Shown: positions 34,715 through 45,245 of the stretch, one piece after another | How the letters are laid out: each line of letters begins with the position of its first letter | Position numbering within the stretch: the stretch's first letter is position 1 | Assembly: GCA_900169235.1 (NCBI GenBank) | Contig: FWCC01000079.1 | Coordinates: 124,001 to 188,000 of the forward strand | DNA length: 64,000 nt | DNA from: Zarea fungicola | Taxonomy: Eukaryota > Ascomycota > Sordariomycetes > Hypocreales > Cordycipitaceae | Direction of reading: 5' to 3' | Notes under the pieces: generated by a model | What the model saw: only the letters and a program-made list of their open reading frames with translations | Databases searched by the model: none | Told to the model about the DNA's origin: nothing | Program-made: the position numbers and the translations under genes

Positions 34715-37119
34715 TTACGCCGCGAGCAGCTTCTTTACACGCTTCTCCATGATGGTTTCAAACTCGTCCACGCCATTCTTCAGCACATTCATCTCGCCTC
34801 CCTTGAGCCTATACATGACTCTCCGCCGAATTGGCTTATCATCACCCCCATCGCTCCCCTCGCCATCGTCATCATCGTCCACCACACCATCCACCACGCC
34901 GCGCATGAACCACCGGTCGTGGCTGACGAGCACCACAGCGCCATCCCACCACTTGAGCGCCTCTCTCAGGGCCGTGACAGTTTCGTAGTCAAGGTGCGTC
35001 GTGATTTCGTCGAGAATCAGGCAGTGCGGGCGACGCCACAGCAGCCGCGCGAGCTCGCAGCGCACCAGCTGCCCGCCAGAGAGCTTGGCGACGGGGACGT
35101 CGGAAGCGAAGCGGCCGGGCAGGCCCAGCTCGCCGAGGAGGCCGCGGATCTCGCCCTCGTTGAGCGCGCCGTCAACGTCGCTGGTAAGCAAGGCGAGTGC
35201 CGTCAGTGCCGGGTCTTCCTTGCCGAGCGCCTTGAGGGCGTCGACGGCGTGCTGCGAGTAGTAGCTCATCTTGAGGCGCGGGTGCGTCGTCAGGGCGCCC
35301 GTGGTGGGACGGGTCTCCTCCACGAGGAGCTTGATGAGCGTCGACTTGCCCGCGCCGTTGAGGCCCAGGATGCCAATCCGATCGCCCATGCCTACCGTCA
35401 GGTTGATGTCCTTGACAATCGCGGGCGACGTGTGCGAATACCGAAAGCTAGCATTCTCAATCGAAATCAGCGACCCGGGAAATCGCAGATCCGGTGGTGT
35501 GGGCAGCGAAATGACAACCTGGCGCTCCTCCACGGGGATATCGAGCTCCTGCCGGGATGTGAGGAAGAAGCCTGCGTTGGAGTCGTCGTTGAGTCGGAAG
35601 CGGTGACCCTTGGCATTGACCTGCATGCCCCAGCGGTCGTCGAGCTTCTTCTGGCGGGACTTGGCCTGGCGAATCTTGTTTTGGTCGTCATTTTGGCGGC
35701 CAGCCTTCATGTTTTGCGCAATCGTCTTTTCAATATGTGCCTTTTGCTTGTCCTGGGCGTCCTTCATTTTCAAGATCCATTCTTTGCGCTCAGTCTGGGC
35801 AGCTTCAAATGTGGGTAGGTCGCCATGGAAGTAGGTGAGGTCTTTGTCTTTGAGGATGAGGAGGTCAGTGCAGAGTGTGATGAAGTCTCGGTCATGGGAG
35901 ACGACAATGAGAGTCGGTGGTTTTTCCACGTCTTCGAGAGATTCGAGGTATTTCTGCAGCCAGATGATGCCGAGGAGGTCCAGGAAGTTGGTGGGCTCGT
36001 CGAGAATGAGAATGTCGGCCTCTTGTAAAAGAACGGTAGCGAGGCTGGCGCGCATGTGCCAGCCGCCAGATAAACTTGACAACGGTTGCTCCATGACAGC
36101 CTCTGTGAAGCCAAGACCGGTGAGAATGCGCCGGGCTTTGGTTTCAATCTCGCTCACACGACTGGGTTCAACTTGGATCTGCAGCTCGGCGAGCATGTCG
36201 GCCGCCTCTTGGGTTTCTTCCTGGAGGGTATCTGGGGTAATCTCATCCACAGATTCATCGAGGTGCGCCTGCGATTCAGCGACAACTTTCTCAATGGCCA
36301 CGAGTGCTTTGCGGGCAGCCATGCCGCGAGCACCGCTGCGAAGCCGGGCATCCTTGTCGAGGAGAAAGTGGCGCTTTTGCAGGCGTTCGTGCTTAAGAGT
36401 GCGGACGGCGCGGACGGGGGCAAAGGGATCTATCGAGTTGACACCATCCGAAAGGACTGCGGCGAGTTAGTTTCAAACGTCAGCCAGATATTGTGACAGG
36501 ATCTGCAGCGCATACTTTGAATCTCCTGCTCAACGACACTCCGGGATGTGGCTCGCTCAATGACTTCCTGACGAGTTGTCATTGTATTTGAAGTTTTTTC
36601 ACTTCCGGGGTTGGAATTGTTCCCTTCATTCAGCTTTGTCTGCTGCAGAATGGCAATTCTCGAGTCTTCGGGGATTCCTGGGATAAGTTTCTCTGCAATA
36701 GCCTTGAGAAGGGCTGCATTGGGAAGAAACCAAAGTATTAGTGGCTGACTTTCGGTTTGAGAACTGCTAGCAAATTGTGCATACTTGATTTGCCGGTTCC
36801 GTTGCGACCGACAAGGGCATATCGATGGCCTTCTTTTAGGCGCAGCTTGGCCCCGGTGAGAATCTCCAGACCTTCGCCTCGGCCCTTGGATTTGCCCTTG
36901 GCCGCAGTGGCAGATTTTGAGCCACCAACAATAGTGATGTTGACGCCGGCAATACCGAGCTGCGTGTAAGTCAGATGTTAATTCTCTTTTTCTTTTTCTT
37001 TTTTTTCAAGTAAGCTGGTAGCGACAAACCTCTCGAAAATTGGCCGTGTCAATGTGAAAGCGCGTCTGCTTGGAAGTGCAGAGGATGGTAGCGACGGATT
37101 CAGATGCCATTGACGTCAT
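34715..37119 (-). CDS. ABC-F family ATPase (GCN20/ARB1-like), cytosolic
   Basis: Predicted 734-residue tandem ATPase without membrane segments, of the ABC-F group acting on ribosomes or translation. Exons: 37119-37030, 36959-36785, 36713-36516 and 36456-34715; introns 36960-37029, 36714-36784 and 36457-36515 all splice in phase. The second intron interrupts the first Walker A loop (VGRNGTGKS, then TLLKAIAEK). NBD1 has signature LSGGWHMRASLA and Walker B ILILDEPTNFLD. A Lys/Arg-rich linker follows (KDAQDKQKAHIEKTIAQNMK). NBD2 has ILGLNGAGKSTLIKLL, signature KLSGGQLVRCELA, a Walker B variant ILDEITTHLD instead of the usual DEPTNHLD, and switch His VSHDRWF. There is almost no N-terminal extension before NBD1, unlike Gcn20. 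The exact subfamily is not resolved. Confidence 0.88.
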
Positions 37120-38222
37120 TTTGAAATTGGGTAGCCTAGCCGGGAGAACGAATAATTGGGTGCAGGGGTCTTTTTATGATTACATATGTCTCTTTTAAGC
37201 AGACCAAATGAGTTGGGATCTTGTTGCCAATTGGGAGATGTATATGCTAATGGGATAGCTCCAAGTTTTATATGAAACTTGGCTCGGTGTTGTTAATAAC
37301 TAACGGTTTGTTGAGGTGGAGCCACCTGAACGCAGAAGGGTGTATGGAGTATGTACCAAGGAAACGGCAAGCCACCAGGAAAGCAAAAAGTGGCAACGAT
37401 GGGAGAAAAAAAGAGAGTTGAGAGGGTAATGACTCGATCCAAAACAATGATTAAGACTTGTACAATCTTAATCTACAAGAAGTGATTGGTAGAAAGCAGT
37501 CAAGCACATTGAAGATATCACCAAGATGTAGGGTAAGTCACTGCAACTTGCAACTAGTTAGGTGGAGTGGGTGTAGGGTGTGACTCACGCCGACGGCGAC
37601 TGACGAGGAGAGCTGCAAGGATGAGCCTATGGGGCAACAGGATGGCGATGTTAGCCTTGCTTTTTCTAGATGATCTTTCGGGTTTCTCCTTGAGATGCGA
37701 TAATAGTTGCTTTTGCTATTTTCTCCCTTTTCTTTTCTGTGCACTTTCGCTGGGAATTATTCCAGTCAAGTCTCCTGCGGTGGCTTTAGTCTCTGTAAAT
37801 ACAGCGCCTTGCACTGCCTTTAAACGTTGCGCCAAAAAGTGGCCGGCCACAGCCAAGGCTGGGTATTATCCCATATCTGCTTGACATTAAATTATCACCA
37901 GCGTAAAGTAAGCAATGGTTTAAATCATCCGCAAGGAATTTCTTGGCTTTTTAAGTTGATAAAATTTAGATTGGTGTTGCCTCTCTCACAACATTAATGC
38001 CACAAAACCAGCCGATAAACCATTTCTACCACTTAATAGTGCAATTTCCCCGCGAATCCTTCAAGCCACAAACACAAACAGGCTAGCTATATAGATAGTC
38101 GACATTCTAACGCAATTACGACCTAGTTACAGTAGTACTAGGCTTTATAATAATAACCCCTATTTCTCCCACCCAATTCCCTTTTCTTCACCTTTCATCC
38201 TCATTCATGCTCCTAATCAAAC
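37120..38222. promoter_or_regulatory. divergent promoter of the ABC-F and ABCC genes
   Basis: About 1.1 kb between two divergent ABC-protein genes. The ABCC-proximal 200 bp are pyrimidine-rich (CCTATTTCTCCC, CTTTTCTTCACC), suggesting its transcription start region. No coding frame is supported. Confidence 0.45.
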
Positions 38223-41200
38223 ATGGACAACCACTCTGCCTCTGTTTGCACGCCTGCTGCCGACGCTGATTTCGGTCCAATTGTCAGTCAGCATTGTCGC
38301 GGCGGTTTTGACTTTACCCTCGTTTTTGAGCAATCCATTTTTGTTCTTGTGCCAGGATGCATCATGATCCTTGTCGCGCCGTTTCGTCTGGCTGTTTTGC
38401 TGAAGCGGCCACACCAGGTACAGCCTGGCAAGTTGCGCGTCGCTAAACTGGTGAGCCCCCTTTTCCCTTGCGGTGCTATACGAGCAACCATCAATATCAA
38501 TGATTCAATTTCAGCGCACGTAGAAGAAGCGCGAGATTTCTAACAAAAATGCCCTCTTGTCTGCTGTGTATAGACCACTGCAGCAAGCCTGGCAGCCCTT
38601 CAGCTTGCCCTCATCGTCCTTTGGGCGAAACGACCCAACACACCCCCAGATCGTGTCAACAGCACCTCTCTAGCCGCTGCATGTGTCTCCTTTGCTTCCT
38701 CCGTAATGTCATGTGCCCTATCGTATCTTGAACATGTCAAATCGCCGCGCCCATCCTCGCTGCTCAATGTCTTTCTGCTGCTGTCCCTGCTTCTTGACTC
38801 TGCCGTACTCCGCACTCTGTGGCTGGCCAGGCTCCTAGACGGCCAGATTGCCATCCGCGCCGTGTTTTCGGCTGCCTTTGTCGTGAAAGCTGTGCTTGTC
38901 CTGCTCGAGGCCAAGGGCAAGACGGCCCATCTCATGGCTCGGGTCCGGGCACGGGCCCTGGCCCCCGAGGAAACGGCTGGCATATATGCTCGCGCGGCGC
39001 TCGCGTGGGTCGCTCCGCTCTTGCGCACCGGCTTCAGCCGGCTGCTCCGCCCGGACGACATGCTCACGCTCGATGAGGAGATGAGCACGGCGACTCTGAA
39101 TGATAAGTTTTGGTCGCACTGGAATAAATGTGAGTGAAAACCTGCAAATTCCCCGAAATTACGACTGTCATCCCTTTTCTTGAAGCAGCAAAACACTGAT
39201 ACAATAAATAACCAGCGCCGGCTACGGCCACTTACAAGCACAGGCTCATCCGATGCTGCTTCTTCACCCTCCAAAACCCGCTCCTGGCCATTGCCGCCCC
39301 TAGACTCGTCCTTTTGGTATTCACAATCTGCCAGCACCTCATCCTGCAGCGATTTCTCGATTTCCTCAGCGACAAATCACAGCCAGTCCGGATTGGTTAC
39401 GGCCTCATCGGCGCATACGGAGTCGACTACATTGGCATCGCCTTTGCCCAGGCGCTCTACTGGCACAGAAATGCCCGCGCTGTCACAATGATGCGCGGTG
39501 TTTTGGTCTCGGCCGTCTTTTCCAAGGTAACTGAAATTAGCACCACTGTTGGGAAAGATGCTGCTGCACTTACTCTCATGTCGTCTGATGTACTGTCTTA
39601 CCAGCCCCCGGCAAAAGCAGAAAAGGAAAGAATCTCAATGCTAATATATGCAGGTCGATGTTATTATTCGAGCCATGAAAGAAATCCATGAGTTCTGGGC
39701 AAATCTCATCCAAATCGGAATTGGCACCTGGCTCCTCACTAAACACCTCGGCTACGCGGCTGTAGGACCCATCGTTGTCGCATTGCTCGCCTTGATTGCC
39801 ATTTTCTTCTTCTCTCCACGCGCCAAAAGATCCATGACTGGATGGCTCGCGAAAACACAGCAGCGCGTCGGTATGTCTTCCGAGTATCAGAACACTCTCT
39901 CCCCCAATAAAAAAAAATACTAACCAAACAAGGAATCACATCCGCCATGATTGGGCATATCAAGAGCATCAAAATGGTAGGCCTGGTGGAACCACTGGCG
40001 CGGAAGCTCTCCGATCTGCGAACTGCTGAAGTAACTGCTTCTAAAGCATTCCGAATCTGTGGAAGCATCACCTCGGCCCTGGCCCAGATTCCCGTCACAC
40101 TCTCCCCGGCTGTCGCGTTTGCCCTATTTCAGGGTGTTGCTTCCTCTACCGGAGAGAAGCTGGACGAGACCCGTATGTTTACGGCGCTGGCCTACATCAC
40201 CTTGCTCTCTGAGCCCTGGTTCTGGATGTTTGAAGCTGTTCTAGACTTGAGTGCTGCGAGCAGTGCCTTTGATCGTGTTGAAAAGTACCTCATGGAGTCG
40301 ACTAGGCAAGACTCCCGCCAAATGGCAGCACTTCCAGCGCAAAACATTGAACAGAGTACCGGCGGTATTGAAATGACATTCATTAGACCGACAGATGATG
40401 TTCCGGCAGCAATTAAAGTACAAAACATGTGTGCGGCATGGTCCCAGGATCACACTGAGCTTTCCGGCGTTACCTTTTCTCTCCCAAAGGGTGACTTTGG
40501 CCTTCTTGTTGGATCAACTGCGTCAGGCAAGAGCACACTTCTCAAATCTCTACTTGGAGAGGTTCCACACATCACCGGTGGTATTAATCTATCAAGCGCC
40601 CGTGTGTCTTGGTGTGAACAAAGTCCATGGATTTCGGCAAGTATTCCCTCGCGCCAAGTCGATTTCCCTAGCACTGACCTAATGAAATAGAATCAAACGA
40701 TCCGCGAAAACATCATCGGATACGCACACTATGATGTTGAGCGTTATGATCAGGTTGTTCAAGCATGCGCTCTTCGAGATGACTTTGAACAGCTGCCACA
40801 GGGCGACCTAACAGTGGTTGGAAGCAAAGGCTTGTCTCTCAGTGGTGGCCAAAAACAGCGAATCGTGAGTAAACTTGAAATTCCTACTTTTAGCCCATTT
40901 CTCCTTTGCATAGGCGCTGATGCAGCTATCTCGACAGTCCATGGCGAGAGCCCTCTTCTACGATCCTGAGATTGCCATTTTTGATGACGTCTTCAGCGGC
41001 CTTGACAATCAAACAGCCAGACAAGTGTTTCGAAGCGTGTTTGAAACAAATGGCCTCCTTCGCCGGCGTGGTGCTACTATCCTTCTCGCCACACAATCGG
41101 GTTGGTTCCTTATCAAAACTGCAACCCCCCGGTTCATGATACTGACGAAAGCTGTAAGCCTCTTTTCTGCCGTCTTCGGATATAATAATATCTCTTGACG

Positions 41201-43661
41201 GCAAAGGTGGAGTAGGTGAGGTTGGCACCTACCAAACTCTGAGGCACAGTAATGGCTACATCAGCACTCTGGCGCAAGCCAATACATATGTTGCTGGTGC
41301 CTTCAACAGCCTGGCGCCATCCGTGGACCCAGAGGAACTGACGCCGGCTACCGAAGCACTAAAGAATGAGCACAGGGTCAAGGTAAAGAAGCAATGCGAT
41401 GATTTAAGGCGACAACTGGGCGATCGGTCCGTGTATGCGTACTATTTTGGTAGCATTGGCTTCGTGTTTGCGGGTACGCTACTCGGGCTTGAGATTGTCT
41501 GGGCTTTTCTTCAATGCTTTCCGAGTAAGTGGAGAAATTCTAACTTGAACCGTCTTTATTTTCTTTGTCCTCGTTGGCCATCTTTTTTGGCTCGTGTATA
41601 CTAACACCTGGGAACTCTAAAAATAGCCGTGTGGCTCAGTCTTTGGGCCGGCGCTGTGCAGCAGGATCCTGCAACCTCCTCGGGACGCTACCTTTCCATC
41701 TACACGGCGCTTCAGGTCGTCGCCATCTTTTGGTTTGCTCTCTTGATCTGGTAAGTGATTTTGGGGTCACTCGAACGATTGCCCATTACTGTTTTGAGGC
41801 GCCGCTGAAACCATTTACAGGTTCGGACTCATCAAGATAGCAGCCAGAGCCGGCGTAACTCTGCACCAGCGGCTACTGATGGCCACGCTACAGTATGCGC
41901 TCCCCGTAACTCTTTCTGATACGAATGATTCTCTTTTTCTAACAAATTGGATAGTGCTCCGCTTTCGCTTTTTACTTCAACTGATACCGGTTCAATTACC
42001 ACAAGGTCCGCTTAAGTCGTGTACAACTTTGGCAGTCATTAACCATCTGGCAGGTTCTCCCAGGACATTGGCATCTTGGACAACCAACTGCCTCTTGCTC
42101 TCATAATCTCTCTAGCAAGTGTGTCCAACTTTGATTATTCTATTTAGAAGCAAAGCCCCAAGCTAATTTTTCTCCCCCTTACGCACCCTAGGCCTCTTTT
42201 CCGTCTTTGCCAAGGCCGGTCTTCTGGCAGCGTCCTCTTACTATGTCGCCGTCAGCTTCCCTTTCATCGCCGTCTTCTACTACTACCTTCAGCGTGGCTA
42301 TCTCCGCACATCCCGTCAACTGCGCTTACTCGACCTTGAGGAAAAAGCACCGGTATACTCGCAGTTTCTCGAGACACTTGCTGGGCTCCCCACCATCCGT
42401 GCCTTCGGCTGGGGCGGTGCCGCCATTGCAAAGAACCATGTCCTCGTCGACCGCTCGCAGCGTCCCTTCTATCTCCTCATTATTGTACAGAAATGGCTCA
42501 TCATGGTGCTAGATCTGGTGACGGCGGCTCTAGCGTTTTTGATTGTTGGCTTCTCCGTGTACCTGCGGGAAAAGGTCTCCGTCGGCCTCACGGGCGTGGC
42601 GCTCGTGCAGCTTATTTCCATGAGCCAGGCGCTCAACATGCTGATTCAGTTTTGGACGTCCGTCGAAACCTCGATTGGTGCTGTGGCGCGCATCAAAAAC
42701 TTTACAGAAGAAGCAGGTGACGAGAACAAGCCATCAGAGACAATTCAGCCACCTGCCCACTGGCCGTCGGCGGGTGGGGTCGTGGTATCGAATCTAACGG
42801 CATCGTATGATGAATCAGAGCCAGTCAATGCTCTTGATGGCATAGATTTAGTAATTAGACCCGGTGAGAAAGTTGGAGTCTGCGGCCGCACCGGAAGGTA
42901 AAGAGTGTTTCAAAGGAAAAAAAAAACCTAAACAACTTCCAAATTCTCCGACCAAACTAACCTCTGTATTGACATAGTGGCAAATCATCACTTTTACTGT
43001 CCTTTCTGCGCTTGCTCGATGCCAACAGTGGACATATCACAGTCGATGATGTAGCCCTCGATGCTATCTCGCGCGACTTGATCAGAAGTAGATTCATCAC
43101 CGTCAGCCAGGACCACTTTGTGCTCCCTGGCACTGTGCGGGAGAACCTCGATCCGTTCTCGGCCTTTGAGACACCCAAAATCATCGACGCGCTCGAGTCC
43201 GCTGGTATTTGGCGCACCGTGGAGAGAAAAGGCGGGCTGGATGTTGAGTTTGCCGAGGACATGCTTAGCCACGGCCAAAAGCAGCTCTTTTCACTGGCAC
43301 GAGCCATCTTGCGCAAGGAAAGCGGCCGGTTACTGCTCCTAGATGAGGCTACTAGCAGGTTGGTTGAGCTTACAGTGGTACCGTCTGTTTATATTCGTTA
43401 AAAAACTGACATAAATCCTTTTTCGTTAGCATCGATGGAGAAATTGAGGAAAAGGTGCAAAAGGCCGTTGAGAGTATTTTCACGGATCACACTGTCATTT
43501 CCATTGCTCATCGCCTCGACACCATAGTTGCGTTTGACACGGTCATTGTCCTCGAAAAGGGCAGGGTGGCAGAGTCAGGTAAACCACGAGACCTTCTCAA
43601 GATGAATTCCAAATTTAGGACATTGTGGGAGGCCAGCCGTCGGCGATCTGTGGACACTTGA
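38223..43661 (+). CDS. full-length ABCC (MRP-type) transporter, 15 exons
   Basis: Predicted 1467-residue exporter with TMD0-TMD1-NBD1-TMD2-NBD2 layout. Introns: 38451-38573, 39130-39215, 39590-39653, 39871-39932, 40637-40690, 40865-40937, 41154-41220, 41525-41626, 41751-41820, 41893-41954, 42006-42053, 42119-42191, 42898-42977 and 43359-43429; phases close throughout. The protein starts MDNHSASVC with an N-terminal TM bundle. NBD1: Walker A GSTASGKST, signature LSLSGGQKQRI (then SMARAL), Walker B IAIFDDVFSGLD, and an H-loop reading ATQS instead of ATHS. TMD2 shows TSTDTGSITTRFSQDIGILD. NBD2: GRTGSGKSSLLL, signature LSHGQKQLFSLARA, Walker B LLLLDEATSS and switch His SIAHRLDT. The family exports conjugates, metabolites or drugs at the plasma or vacuolar membrane; the substrate is unknown. 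The acceptor of intron 41154-41220 is the least certain junction. Confidence 0.88.
40637..40690 (+). other. GC-AG intron in the ABCC gene
   Basis: Reading through NBD1 meets an in-frame TAG at 40688-40690. The only GT nearby with a good context (40641) gives the wrong phase. A GCAAGT donor at 40637 (the consensus for GC-AG introns), a CACTGAC branch and the acceptor AAATAG at 40690 join SPWIS to NQTIRENIIGY in phase, restoring the conserved Q-loop region. Confidence 0.75.
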
Positions 43662-43749
43662 AATTGCGGATTGCGAGGCTTCATACTCTAGAGGCTTATG
43701 AGTGCAGCTATGTACAGTTCTTGTTTCTATATGCGTATCTTTACGTTTA

Positions 43750-45245
43750 TTACTGTGCATCTTGTCTTTCAACTGTGATGAAGTGACCCCGGCCACCTCG
43801 AGATGTGACTATATGCTTTTCTACTGCAGCAGCCATCTCGCAAGCTTCATGGTACGCTGCCCTGGCCGACGGCGCAGCATCATCCGTCAAACGCCAGCCG
43901 GTATTTAGACGCAAATGGGTAATCTTGCCCCAGCTTCTTGCCCAATCGACATAATCGTGTCCTTCTTCAAGCGTCAACGCCTTGAACCAAGGGGCACAGC
44001 CGGTGAGGTCAAGGAACTCGAGCTTGTAAAGGCTTTGGCTCAGTTTCTTAAGTACTAGCAGTGCCTCGCTCCAGTCGTGGTCGACTGTGTGCGAGTAATA
44101 GTTTGTCCCGCCGTAGGGAATGCGTTGGCCCTGTGGGGAGCTCACCGTGGCAAATTTGGCGCCTTGCAAAAAGCAGGGCTCAGGCCAGTACGCCAGACTC
44201 AGGTGGGTGACTGAGCCAAGCCGTGTAGCCAAGGTCAGTAGCTCTCGCCATGATGTGGTCTGAGCCTGCCTAGGGTGCAGAGCCAGCGAGAGGTGAGTGA
44301 GATTGGGCAGCAATGTTCGAGGGGGACTTGCCGGACGAGCTTCCTCGCCGGCATCCCATGAATCTTGAAGTACCTCTGCCATTGGCGCTGTCGCTCGAAC
44401 GGAGGAGAGAATGCTATTAACGTCCTTCAGTGTCAGGGATCTTCCTAGCTCGCCGGTGAGGTCCAGAGCCGTAATTTCAGAGTCTGCAGCTACAGTATGG
44501 CTCACACCCCCGGCGCCGCTGTCGCCTGCTTCACCTGGGCATATTAGCAGGGCCTTTATGTCGCCGAGAGCCAAGCCCGTATCGCTGTAGGCGCTGAGCT
44601 CCCGCATTAGTGTGGGCTTGAGATGGCTAGGTATGTAGTACAGGAAATGCTGGTGATAAACCCGATGAATGGCCCAATTGGCAGCCAACTGTCGGACGAC
44701 GAGACCTATTAGGCTCCCGGGTGCGGGGTGTTGCAAGCCTGGCAACGAAATGTCGTAGAGGGGATTGCTCGCAGTGGATCCATCTTTGGATGTGGTCAGG
44801 GAGCGATGGGTGTGTATGTTATCAGAGGAAGATGTCCAACTACGCGGGGGTGGAGGCCCAGCGGGAAGGCGGCGGCCATTGCCGTCAAATCTTTGCCGGA
44901 CAGGACGCCTCGGGCGCGGAGCAGGCGTCTCTGGTATCTGCAGAATGCGCCGTAGGGCGGGAGGCACGGTAGGAGTATTGGCAGGCAATAGCTCTGAGGT
45001 AGCGGGACCTGCAGTTGAGGAGGCAGCGAGCGATGTGTAACGTAGCTGGGTGAGCAGCTCATTGACAGACTTTTGGGGTTTGCCTGCCGCGGTGGGTGTA
45101 GGACGATGGAAGCTACCCGTTAGCCATGCGGCTCTTTTGACCGTGCGATTTCGGATCCATGACAGTGCTTACCTTTGGCCGCCGCTGCAGATGCCGCCAG
45201 TGCTTGAGACGACCTGAGATAATCGTGGTGCCTCTTCTTAGGCAT
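43750..45245 (-). CDS. conserved ascomycete protein with leucine-rich repeat-like C-terminal half
   Basis: I do not recognise a named family. The main exon gives about 460 residues: a Pro/Arg-rich region (ETPAPRPRRPVRQRFDGN), a helical block (LVVRQLAANWAIHRVYHQHF), then leucine-rich units (NLTHLSLALHP, SVTHLSLAYWPEP, KLEFLDLTGCAPWF, KITHLRLNTGWRL), suggesting an LRR-like fold. The frame continues upstream into KSVNELLTQLRYTSL. The N-terminus probably comes from an exon starting at 45245 (MPKKRHHDYLRSSQALAASA). The strong GTAAGC donor at 45172 keeps frame only with an acceptor at 45132 (41-bp intron, 484 residues); a weaker donor at 45213 with acceptor TAG at 45113 also keeps frame (464 residues). 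Its stop lies 88 bp from the stop of the convergent ABCC gene. Function unknown. Confidence 0.65.

Noticed and set aside
34655..35818. 387-codon open frame antisense to the ABC-F gene
   Set aside because: It mirrors the strong codon bias of the real gene on the other strand and has no domain of its own.
41100..41135. Possible compensating frameshifts in the ABCC gene around the C-run
   Set aside because: The other frame also reads VGSLSKLQ, but the simple frame through WFLIKTATPRFMILTK is open and gives a plausible beta strand, so no frameshift is needed.
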